Assembly (NCBI GenBank): GCA_964437245.1
Contig: CAYTGJ010000001.1
Location: 1-64,000 of the forward strand
Direction of reading: 5' to 3'
Length of the DNA stretch: 64,000 bases
DNA from: JANYCO01 sp964437245
GTDB taxonomy: Bacteria; Bacteroidota; Bacteroidia; Cytophagales; Cytophagaceae
Both the position numbers and the translations under genes were made by a program. Of this stretch, positions 35,566 to 42,970 are shown piece by piece (position 1 is the first letter of the stretch; each line of letters begins with the position of its first letter). Below the pieces are notes generated by a model, which was given only the letters and a program-made list of their open reading frames with translations, had not been told where the DNA came from and did no database searches.

Positions 35566-35592
35566 ATCAGGGTCCCTGATTCAAGATCAGGG
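35566..35592. promoter_or_regulatory. Triple ATCAGGG cluster between cbpA and Crp-like gene
   Basis: ATCAGGG-T-CCCTGAT (35566-35580) is a perfect 7-bp inverted repeat, followed by another direct ATCAGGG at 35586-35592. The cluster lies about 120 bp before the cbpA start and may be an operator. Confidence 0.4.
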
Positions 35593-35744
35593 TTACTTAC
35601 ATGAGGTAGTGTTTCCTATTCATTATTTTTCCTATGAAAAATTTATTCAGCATCTTGAATCGGGTATCTGGTTTCTGTTTTTGAGGTAATTTCTGGTGTA
35701 TTACTCGTTATAGGAATTCTATTAACAATATGTATATTTAAAGA

Positions 35745-36353
35745 ATGATCATGAATGCAGGAGAAAATTTCAAAGACCTGATCCGGAAGCTCACCGAAAT
35801 TTCAGACGAAGAGTTTGAAGCTGCAAAACCGTTCTTCAAAGAAACAGTCCTTAAAAAAGGAGATTTTTTTATCCGGGAAGGAAAAGTCTGTCAGCATCTG
35901 GCGTATGTAAACAAGGGAATCCTGAGAACGTTTTATCTTGACGAAAAGGGGGAGGAAATAACCTACTGTTTTTGCACAGACAATCATCTGGAAACATCGT
36001 TCAAAAGTTTTATACTCCAACAACCTTCCGCTCTTTCTATTCATGCGTTGGAGGATTCCGAATTACTGGTCATAGAATACGATGATCTGCAGCAATTGTA
36101 TTCGAACAGCAAAGTATGGGAAAAAATAGGAAGACTGTTTTCAGAAAAGGAATACCTGAAAATGGAAGAACAGGCTTCTGCCCGTACCAAAGAAACAGCC
36201 CGGGAAAAATACCTCCGGCTCCTGGAAGAACATCCTCTGATCATCCGGAAATCCCCTTTGACGTATATTTCCTCGTACCTGGGCATGACGACCCGGCATC
36301 TGAGCCGCCTGAGAAAAGAACTCATTTCAGGACATTTGTCCGCAGAAAAATAA
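35745..36353 (+). CDS. Crp/Fnr-family regulator
   Basis: 202 residues. The cNMP-binding beta-barrel (about 20-115) lacks the PRxS cAMP-contact motif, and the HTH lies near 170-190 (LTYISSYLGMTTRHLSRLRKEL). Its effector is unknown. It is the first gene of a plus-strand run: an alpha/beta hydrolase begins 44 bp after its stop and another Crp-like gene follows that. Shares the GKGEEITYCF-like strand with the regulator at 25400. Confidence 0.85.
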   Translation: MIMNAGENFKDLIRKLTEISDEEFEAAKPFFKETVLKKGDFFIREGKVCQHLAYVNKGILRTFYLDEKGEEITYCFCTDNHLETSFKSFILQQPSALSIHALEDSELLVIEYDDLQQLYSNSKVWEKIGRLFSEKEYLKMEEQASARTKETAREKYLRLLEEHPLIIRKSPLTYISSYLGMTTRHLSRLRKELISGHLSAEK

Positions 36354-36397
36354 TCAGGATATAAGATCTTGCGTGCAGAAACAATCATATTTCAACA

Positions 36398-37294
36398 ATG
36401 CACGACTCTTTTGATCATCTTCTTTATTCTTTTACTTCTTTCACCGCTCCTGTCGGCAATGGCATAGAGTATTTTGAGGAAGGGCAGGGAAAACCTCTTT
36501 TATTCCTTCATGGGGCTCTCTCCAACAGAAATACCTGGCGGAAAATCCTTCCTCTGCTGGCTCCCGGATACCGGTGTATAGCTCCCAGCCTGCCGTTAGG
36601 AGGTCATCGTATTCCTGCCGGAAAAGATGCCGATCTGTCACCACTCGGAATCGCCGGGCTGATCGGTGCGTTTATGACCTCTCTTGGAATCGAAAAAGCA
36701 GTGCTTATCGCAAACGATACAGGCGGAGCCTATGCTCAGGTATTTGCTTCTTTGTATCCGGAGAGAGTAGAGAAATTGGTGTTGTCCAATTGCGAAGGAC
36801 TGGATGTCTTTCCCCCGGCAAAATTTTCTTATCTCAAGACAGCCGTGCGTATCCCTGGCTTTAATGCGTTGATGGGCAAAGCCCTCGGACTGAAACGGTT
36901 TTTAAAAAGCGATAGTATGTTGGGTTTATTGTCTTTTGAGGTGACAAAAGAGGAGTTCTACGATCTTTATGTTTATCATTTTGTAAAGGATAAGAACATC
37001 CGGGATGATTTTGCCGGTGTGGCCTCGGGCTGGGATCCCCGTTATACCCTGGAAGCTGCGGGGAAGCTCAAAGTGTTTCCCCGGCCGGTGCTGATCCTCT
37101 GGGGAAATAAGGATCTTAAATTGTTTCCTCTGGAACTGGGAAAAAGGTTGGCCGGGATCTTTCCGGTCGTGGAAATGGTTGAGATCGAAAATTCACGAAC
37201 CTATATTCAGGAAGATCAGCCCGGAAAGGTAGCGTTGGAGATCCTCCGGTTTGTTTCCGCTCCGGCAAAAGAAATGCTGTTTCGGCAACCGTAA
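36398..37294 (+). CDS. Alpha/beta hydrolase-fold protein with Asp at the nucleophile elbow
   Basis: 298 residues. The fold matches the haloalkane-dehalogenase/epoxide-hydrolase group: oxyanion LFLHGALSNRNTW, and the elbow ANDTGGA has Asp107 at the nucleophile position. An acidic residue follows at WGNKD (Asp239). The catalytic histidine, normally in a GHF/GHW-QEDQP context, is replaced: the segment reads NSRTYIQEDQP. No signal peptide. It is preceded by a Crp-like gene 44 bp upstream. Either the enzyme uses a different mechanism or is a non-catalytic relative. Confidence 0.75.
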   Translation: MHDSFDHLLYSFTSFTAPVGNGIEYFEEGQGKPLLFLHGALSNRNTWRKILPLLAPGYRCIAPSLPLGGHRIPAGKDADLSPLGIAGLIGAFMTSLGIEKAVLIANDTGGAYAQVFASLYPERVEKLVLSNCEGLDVFPPAKFSYLKTAVRIPGFNALMGKALGLKRFLKSDSMLGLLSFEVTKEEFYDLYVYHFVKDKNIRDDFAGVASGWDPRYTLEAAGKLKVFPRPVLILWGNKDLKLFPLELGKRLAGIFPVVEMVEIENSRTYIQEDQPGKVALEILRFVSAPAKEMLFRQP

Positions 37295-37373
37295 AGTACT
37301 GGATAGGAATTGGTTCGGGGGATAGATATGATTATATTCGAAAGGAGATACTTTTTTAAACTCTCCTGAGAAA

Positions 37374-37961
37374 ATGGATCTGAAAACAATCGAACAAATT
37401 ACCCGTCTTATAAAAGGAATTTCTCCCGGAGAGGCACTTTCTCTTTTTCAGATGGCAGTACCCAGAAAGCTGAAGGCAAACGAAGTGTATATTGCTGCGA
37501 ATGACCGGAGCCGTAAGCTTGCCTATATTGAGAAAGGCGTTATTCGTACCTATGCGGTTAAGGAGAATGGAGAAGAAGCTACGCTGTTCATCCGGTGGGA
37601 GGAGCAGTTCATTGCTTCGCACGATACGATCATTCTGGAGCAGCCTTCAAGATTCATTTACAGAGCGCTGGAGGAAACAAACTTGTTGGAGATCGATTAT
37701 GATGAGCTGGAAAAGATCATGAGGGAAAAACCGGCTTTTGAGCCTCTTCGTATTTTTTTTCTGATGAAAATGCTGGCAGAATCTTTGGCACAGGTGGAGT
37801 TGTTTGTCCTGTTTTCTCCGGAAGAACGTTATCAGCGTCTTTTGGAAGAAAGATTCAACATTGTAAACCGGGTGCCGGACAAATACCTTGCCTCCATGCT
37901 CGGGATCACACCGGTCTCGCTCAGCCGGATCCGTAAGCGTCTCCGGCTGAAACAGAAGTAA
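37374..37961 (+). CDS. Crp/Fnr-family regulator
   Basis: 195 residues with the same layout as its neighbour: cNMP-binding barrel (about 20-115) without a recognisable cAMP motif, helix hinge, and HTH at about 165-190 (DKYLASMLGITPVSLSRIRKRL). AGGAGA (37343-37348) and TCTCCT (37362-37367) form a small inverted repeat just upstream of the ATG that might act as an operator. It precedes a sterol-desaturase gene on the same strand. Confidence 0.82.
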   Translation: MDLKTIEQITRLIKGISPGEALSLFQMAVPRKLKANEVYIAANDRSRKLAYIEKGVIRTYAVKENGEEATLFIRWEEQFIASHDTIILEQPSRFIYRALEETNLLEIDYDELEKIMREKPAFEPLRIFFLMKMLAESLAQVELFVLFSPEERYQRLLEERFNIVNRVPDKYLASMLGITPVSLSRIRKRLRLKQK

Positions 37962-38119
37962 GATACCCGGTGCCGGACAAATGAACCCTTTATTTCTGCA
38001 TTCCTTGATGGTTGTATTCATTTTCCTGGTGAGAGGATCATGATTTTATCTTGCTTCCGGAATCTTGTATCCCTTATCTTTATTATCTTTTGTTAACGTA
38101 CTTTGGAAAGCTGCTCCCT

Positions 38120-38127
38120 TATTTTTG
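38120..38127 (+). promoter_or_regulatory. -7 box of the sterol-desaturase gene
   Basis: TATTTTTG at 38120-38127 matches TAnnTTTG, 25 bp before the ATG at 38153. No clear -33 element. Confidence 0.4.
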
Positions 38128-38152
38128 TACAGTAAACATTCATTCAAAAATT

Positions 38153-38986
38153 ATGGAACAAGTCATAGAAGTTATTACCCAGATCTTCGGTACGTCGGTC
38201 TTAAGGTATTTCCTGCTCGCAGGTATTCCTTTTCTGATCTTTTACATTTTGTTTCCCGGTCCGCTGAAGAAATTGAAAATACAACAGCGGATAGCAGCCA
38301 GAAAGGATTTTATCAGGGAGATTGCTCATTCGCTTCAGACAATACTGGTCCTGACAGTGATGGCAGCGATCGTATTATACACCCCATTTAAACAATATAC
38401 GCTTGTCTATGACCAGTTAGATCAGTTTCCAGGCTGGTACCTGGGGGTAAGTGTTCTGCTGAGCCTGGTGATCCACGATACCTATTTCTACTGGATGCAC
38501 CGTTTGCTCCATCATCCGAAACTGTACCGGCACACGCACCTGGTGCATCATCAGTCCGTTAATCCTTCGCCCTGGACCTCCTATTCTTTTCACTTCCTGG
38601 AAGCAATTGTGGAAGGAGCGGTACTGTTTGTGATCGTTCTGATCATCCCGGTACACCCGCTGGCTATTGTGCTGTTTACCGTGGCAGGTTTTATCATTAA
38701 CGTGTACGGTCATTTGGGGTATGAGATTATGCCGAAAGGATTCCGGAAATCATTCTTGTTTGAGATTCTCAATACATCGGTTCACCACAATCTCCATCAT
38801 CATAAGTTTAAGGGGAATTATGGATTGTATTTCAGGGTTTGGGACAGGTTGATGAAAACAGAACATCCCGATTATGTAAAGGAGTATGACCGGATCCAGG
38901 AACAGCGGTTTAATGCAAGATCCCAAAGTGGTGCGACCACTTCGGTGGCATTCCGGGATAAACAGTCCGGACCGGGAGGAGCGTAA
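38153..38986 (+). CDS. Sterol desaturase / fatty acid hydroxylase superfamily membrane protein
   Basis: 277 residues from ATG 38153 (an upstream in-frame ATG at 38051 would extend through the promoter). Membrane helices at about 14-34, 60-77, 95-110, 150-185. Histidine boxes of the di-iron FA-hydroxylase family: H108, HRLLHH (H116, H120, H121), HxHLVHH (H127-H133), H147, H187 and HHNLHHH (H211-H217). It probably hydroxylates a lipid; the natural substrate is unclear. It ends 76 bp before a convergent gene with a bidirectional terminator between. Confidence 0.87.
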   Translation: MEQVIEVITQIFGTSVLRYFLLAGIPFLIFYILFPGPLKKLKIQQRIAARKDFIREIAHSLQTILVLTVMAAIVLYTPFKQYTLVYDQLDQFPGWYLGVSVLLSLVIHDTYFYWMHRLLHHPKLYRHTHLVHHQSVNPSPWTSYSFHFLEAIVEGAVLFVIVLIIPVHPLAIVLFTVAGFIINVYGHLGYEIMPKGFRKSFLFEILNTSVHHNLHHHKFKGNYGLYFRVWDRLMKTEHPDYVKEYDRIQEQRFNARSQSGATTSVAFRDKQSGPGGA

Positions 38987-39003
38987 TTTTCCGGTAGAAA
39001 CAG

Positions 39004-39045
39004 AAAAGGGTGCAAAATCAATATTTTTTGCACCCTTTTATTTTT
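39004..39045. terminator. Bidirectional terminator
   Basis: AAAAGGGTGCAAAA (39004-39017) pairs with TTTTGCACCCTTTT (39026-39039), then T-rich sequence, between two convergent genes. Confidence 0.88.
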
Positions 39046-39062
39046 GGAAAAACCGGTCTGGA

Positions 39063-39470
39063 TTATTGTTTCTCGTATTTTATCTTTCCTCCAAGGGCTT
39101 TTGCTATTTTATCCATTTCTTCCCATCCGTTCATGATAGGAGTACCTTTCTTATCGGTATATTCAATGATCATGTTGCTCTGTCCGGCCACTACTATTTT
39201 TCCGGTAAGGATTACATCGGCTCCTTTGGATTGAAAGGAGTAAGATACCCTGGCCCCGTTTTTCAGTGTTTTAGGAGCGGTGATCAGCGTATTGTTTTTT
39301 CCTGTATTGACGGTATAATCTTTTCCCTCCAATACCTTTGATATTTTTTCCGATACGGTATTAGAGTCAGATAGGGTAATGACGATAGCATTTGATTTTA
39401 AAGGCACACTTTGCGAATATCCGGCAGTGGAGATCATGACAAAGGCAATTAGTAAAAGAAGATTTCTCAT
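39063..39470 (-). CDS. Exported hypothetical protein
   Basis: 135 residues. A signal peptide (MRNLLLLIAFVMISTAGYSQ) precedes a small alpha/beta domain with alternating strands (ITLSDSNTVSEKISKVLEGKD, VILTGKIVVAGQSN). No cysteines or catalytic motif; no family recognised. It is probably periplasmic. It lies downstream of oxyR on the same strand, 120 bp from its stop, but there is no evidence that it belongs to the OxyR regulon. Confidence 0.6.
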   Translation of the reverse strand: MRNLLLLIAFVMISTAGYSQSVPLKSNAIVITLSDSNTVSEKISKVLEGKDYTVNTGKNNTLITAPKTLKNGARVSYSFQSKGADVILTGKIVVAGQSNMIIEYTDKKGTPIMNGWEEMDKIAKALGGKIKYEKQ

Positions 39471-39590
39471 GGTTATGTTCGTTAAAGGTAATGATTCATT
39501 AAGTTGCTATGTTAGGAATTTTCAAAATCATTGTAAAGTATCCGGTGTTTTATTTTTACAGATTATTTTTTCAAAATAAGGATAGTGGGC

Positions 39591-40529
39591 TTATGTTTTG
39601 GCAATGGTAAGTTCACTTTTTTTGTATTGATTGGAAAGAAGGTCCGGACTGATTTTTTCCCGGATCAGTGTGCCTAATGCCTGAATGATCCGTTGTTTTG
39701 CGAAGGGCCGGAAGTATACCAGGCTAACCTCTCGTACCGGTACCGGACTTTTAAAAAAAAGGACCTGTTTCTTTTTTTCGGAGGAAAGCGATTGATAGTA
39801 AAGTTCGGGGATCAGTGTCAGGCCTCCGAAAGCATCGACCATGTTCAGCAGGGTGTCAAAAGAATTTGCTTCAAAGCTAAGATTGTTGGGTTGAATTTCT
39901 TTTTTCTTCAAAGAGCAAAGTTTTACAAATTGTTCCCGGAGGCAATGTCCTTCTTCCAGCAGCCAGAGTTTATGTTTTTTGATCTCCTCCGGCACCAGGT
40001 ATTTTTTGTTGCGTCCGGTATTTCCGTATACCATCAGCATTTCGTAATAAAGGATTTCTTCTTCTATTTCTTCCTGGTGCAATGGTGTTGCGAGGATTCC
40101 TACGTCGACGGATCCTTCTTTCAACTGCTTGATAAGATTGGTGGTCGTGATTTCCAGGACCTCCACGGATAGTTTGGGATACTTTGTCAGCAGGGGTTTT
40201 ATGATCTTAGGCAGCAGCGTGCTGGCGATGGTAGGAATGATCCCTATTTTGATCTTGCCTTCGATCGTCGTGTTGACTTTTTTTGCTTTCTCTTTCAGCA
40301 GGTTGCTATAGAGCACGATCTTCTGAGCATCGCTGATGATCACAGAGCCTATGTCGGTGGTTATTACAGGTGTCGCTTTCCGGTCGAAAAGTACGACCTC
40401 CAGTTCTTCCTCCAGTTTTTTGACCATAGCACTCAGGGTGGCCTGGGTTACATGGCAGTATTCGGCTGCGCGGGTGAAGTTTTTAAACCGGTCGATGGCT
40501 ACGATGTACTCCAGTTGTTGAATATTCAT
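39591..40529 (-). CDS. oxyR: Hydrogen-peroxide-sensing LysR regulator OxyR
   Basis: 312 residues. N-terminal LysR HTH (about 3-60, FTRAAEYCHVTQATLSAMVKKLE) and a substrate-binding domain in which the redox cysteines are conserved: EEGHCLREQFVKLC has Cys196 and Cys205, equivalent to E. coli Cys199 and Cys208. On oxidation it should form a disulfide and activate target genes. The divergent catalase gene with an OxyR-type tetrad box in the intergenic region (40534-40570) supports this. Confidence 0.9.
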   Translation of the reverse strand: MNIQQLEYIVAIDRFKNFTRAAEYCHVTQATLSAMVKKLEEELEVVLFDRKATPVITTDIGSVIISDAQKIVLYSNLLKEKAKKVNTTIEGKIKIGIIPTIASTLLPKIIKPLLTKYPKLSVEVLEITTTNLIKQLKEGSVDVGILATPLHQEEIEEEILYYEMLMVYGNTGRNKKYLVPEEIKKHKLWLLEEGHCLREQFVKLCSLKKKEIQPNNLSFEANSFDTLLNMVDAFGGLTLIPELYYQSLSSEKKKQVLFFKSPVPVREVSLVYFRPFAKQRIIQALGTLIREKISPDLLSNQYKKSELTIAKT

Positions 40530-40533
40530 GATT

Positions 40534-40570
40534 ATAGATGTTGTCTATGGTTAATATACAAATTTTCAAT
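40534..40570. promoter_or_regulatory. OxyR-type operator between oxyR and katA
   Basis: ATAG-N7-CTAT-N7-ATAC-N7-CAAT (starts at 40534, 40545, 40556, 40567) matches the OxyR consensus ATAG-N7-CTAT-N7-ATAG-N7-CTAT in spacing and with two tetrads exact. It begins 5 bp upstream of oxyR's start and ends 24 bp before the katA -7 box. Confidence 0.65.
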
Positions 40571-40593
40571 AAAAACTATTGAATACCTCTCCC

Positions 40594-40601
40594 TATTTTT
40601 G
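40594..40601 (+). promoter_or_regulatory. katA -7 box
   Basis: TATTTTTG matches TAnnTTTG and is 24 bp before the ATG at 40625. No good -33 element is visible, as is common for activator-dependent promoters. Confidence 0.5.
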
Positions 40602-40624
40602 TCCGTCACGTAACTTTTAACAGA

Positions 40625-42148
40625 ATGAATAAACACATCATTACCGCAATTTTCCTGGGGGCCCTGGTTCAGCAAGGCGTTGCCCAGAAGACTCTGACCA
40701 CTAATAACGGAGCACCGGTCGGTGATAACCAGAACTCGGTGACGGTTGGAAACGACGGACCTGTTTTGCTGGAAGATATCCACCTGGTGGAAAAACTGGC
40801 TGCCTTTGACCGGGAGCGTATTCCGGAAAGAGTGGTACATGCCAGAGGTGCAGGAGCGCACGGAGAATTTGTTTCGGCTGGAGACTTTTCTGCTCATACG
40901 AAAGCAAAACTATTTAGCCAGGCCGGAAAGAAAACACCTGTTTTCGTACGTTTTTCTACGGTGGTCCACAGCAGCGGTTCGCCGGAAACACTAAGAGATC
41001 CCAGAGGATTTGCTACAAAATTTTATACCGAAGAGGGCAATTACGATCTTGTAGGAAATAACCTGCCCATATTCTTTATCCGAGATGCCATAAAATTTCC
41101 GGATATGGTACATGCTTTTAAACCCTCTCCGGTTACGAACAAACAGGATCCTAACCGGGTTTTCGATTTCTTTTCACACATTCCTGAAGCAACGCATATG
41201 CTTACAAGACTGTATTCCGATTTCGGAATTCCGGCTTCGTACAGGGAAATGAATGGATCAGGAGTTCACTCGTTTAAATGGATCAATGCAAAAGGAGAAG
41301 TGACGTATGTGAAATATACCTGGAAGTCCAGACAGGGTGAGCGAAACTTTACGATGGAGGAAGCCGCAAAGGTACAAGCGAGCGATTTTCAGCACGCCAC
41401 AGTGGATTTGTACGACAACATTAAAAAAGGAAATTTTCCGAAGTGGGATCTGTATGTACAATTCCTGAAAGCGTCAGATTTCGATAAACTGGATTACCAT
41501 CCCTTGGACGTAACAAAGATCTGGAATGAGAAAGAAGCACCTTCTGTTTTGCTGGGAACTATGACCTTAAATAAGGTGCCGGATAATTTCTTTGAATTTA
41601 CCGAGCAGTCGGCATTTTCTCCGGCATCCCTGGTACCTGGTATAGAACCTTCGGAAGATAAGCTCTTGCAGGGAAGACTATTCTCTTACTTTGATACTCA
41701 GCGTTACAGAGTGGGGGCAAACTTTCAGCAACTTCCGGTAAATGCACCGCTGGCAAAAGTAAATTCCAATAATCAGAACGGGGCACTGAGCAGAAGAGGC
41801 ACTACAGGTGAGGTCAATTATCAGCCTTCGAGAGTGAGTGATAAGCCGGAGGATGTTTCTTTCAAACATTCCAATGCCCGCTATGGCGATGTTTCCATTG
41901 TACAGATGAAAATAAGCAAGCCAAACGATTTTCAGCAGGCAGGTGAATTTTACCGTTCGCTGAGCGAAGGGATGAAAACCAACCTGGTGAAAAACCTGGT
42001 AGCAGATCTGGGTCAGGTAAAGGACCGGGAAGTGCTGAAGATCATGACCGGCCGTTTTTACATGGCTGACAGCGATTTCGGGAAGCGTGTGGCGGCGGCA
42101 TTAAAGCTTTCCCGTGAGGAAGTTGAAAATGCGATGAAGCAAAAATAA
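40625..42148 (+). CDS. katA: Exported monofunctional catalase
   Basis: 507 residues with a signal peptide (MNKHIITAIFLGALVQQGVAQ). Heme catalase residues are in place: His72 in RVVHARGAGAHGEF, Asn near 145-146 (DLVGNNLPIFF), and the heme-ligand Tyr355 in FSYFDTQRYR. It decomposes H2O2 to water and oxygen, here in the periplasm. It is divergent from oxyR with an OxyR box between, so peroxide induction is likely. An ankyrin protein gene follows 62 bp on, after a terminator-like hairpin. Confidence 0.93.
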   Translation: MNKHIITAIFLGALVQQGVAQKTLTTNNGAPVGDNQNSVTVGNDGPVLLEDIHLVEKLAAFDRERIPERVVHARGAGAHGEFVSAGDFSAHTKAKLFSQAGKKTPVFVRFSTVVHSSGSPETLRDPRGFATKFYTEEGNYDLVGNNLPIFFIRDAIKFPDMVHAFKPSPVTNKQDPNRVFDFFSHIPEATHMLTRLYSDFGIPASYREMNGSGVHSFKWINAKGEVTYVKYTWKSRQGERNFTMEEAAKVQASDFQHATVDLYDNIKKGNFPKWDLYVQFLKASDFDKLDYHPLDVTKIWNEKEAPSVLLGTMTLNKVPDNFFEFTEQSAFSPASLVPGIEPSEDKLLQGRLFSYFDTQRYRVGANFQQLPVNAPLAKVNSNNQNGALSRRGTTGEVNYQPSRVSDKPEDVSFKHSNARYGDVSIVQMKISKPNDFQQAGEFYRSLSEGMKTNLVKNLVADLGQVKDREVLKIMTGRFYMADSDFGKRVAAALKLSREEVENAMKQK

Positions 42149-42168
42149 TATAGATTGATGTACTCACG

Positions 42169-42199
42169 AACGGGCTGATCTTCGGGTCTGCCCGTTTTT
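42169..42199 (+). terminator. Terminator after katA
   Basis: AACGGGC (42169-42175) pairs with GCCCGTT (42190-42196), followed by TTTT, just before the ATG of the ankyrin gene. Confidence 0.7.
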
Positions 42200-42210
42200 A
42201 CTCTGAAGGT

Positions 42211-42732
42211 ATGAAAAAGACAACGGTTATATGGATATTCCTGCTGCTTACGTTTTCCGTGAAGGCGCAGCAAACAGATGTTTTTGAAGCGGCAAGGAAA
42301 AATGATCTTGCTTCTGTCAAAAAATATGTGGAAGGGAAAAATAATCTTGATACACTCAACAGAGCCGGACACTCCCTGCTGATCCTGGCCGTATACAACC
42401 AGAGTGCTGATGTGACTACTTATCTTCTGGAGCAGGGAATCAATACCGAGCTGAAAGATCCTTCGGGAAATACAGCGCTGATGGGAGCTTGTTTCAAAGG
42501 GTATAGAACGCTGGCAGACCTGTTGCTGAAAAAAGGAGCCGATCCGAATGCCTTAAATTACAATCAGGCCAACGCCTTATTTTTTGCGGCTACATTCGGC
42601 CATGCGGAGATTGTAAAATTACTGCTCGTTCACCACGCGGATAAAGACCAGCGTGACCAACTGGGGAAAACGCCGTTGGATTATGCCGTAATACAGGACA
42701 ATGAAGAGATTGTACAGTTGCTCTCCCGGTAG
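42211..42732 (+). CDS. Exported ankyrin-repeat protein
   Basis: 173 residues. Signal peptide (MKKTTVIWIFLLLTFSVKAQ), then four ankyrin repeats (about 24-170), such as GHSLLILAVYNQSADVTTYLLEQG and TALMGACFKGYRTLADLLLKKGADPN. Ankyrin proteins beside catalases (for example AnkB with KatB in Pseudomonas) are thought to help heme loading or scaffold the catalase. The export signal on both genes suggests the pair acts together in the periplasm. Confidence 0.82.
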   Translation: MKKTTVIWIFLLLTFSVKAQQTDVFEAARKNDLASVKKYVEGKNNLDTLNRAGHSLLILAVYNQSADVTTYLLEQGINTELKDPSGNTALMGACFKGYRTLADLLLKKGADPNALNYNQANALFFAATFGHAEIVKLLLVHHADKDQRDQLGKTPLDYAVIQDNEEIVQLLSR

Positions 42733-42912
42733 CGTATTTTTTGAACCGGAAATTTGAATAACCCCACTCCTGCAAAATGCATTAGTCACATTTACAGAAA
42801 CTTACAGATTTTACGTTGGTAATAACAACGGATTGCTTTTAATTTCCCCTGAACAGTTAACCACAAGGCTGTTCTTTTTGTGTTTTTAGACCAAAATTAA
42901 ACAATAAAGACC

Positions 42913-42920
42913 TATATTTG
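42913..42920 (+). promoter_or_regulatory. Promoter -7 box of the type III R-M operon
   Basis: TATATTTG at 42913-42920 matches TAnnTTTG, 51 bp before the ATG at 42971. CTGTTCTTTT occurs at 42869-42878 and again at 42938-42947, flanking the box. Confidence 0.45.
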
Positions 42921-42970
42921 TCTATATAGTTTAATAACTGTTCTTTTGAGTTTAAAAACGATTGTTCTAA

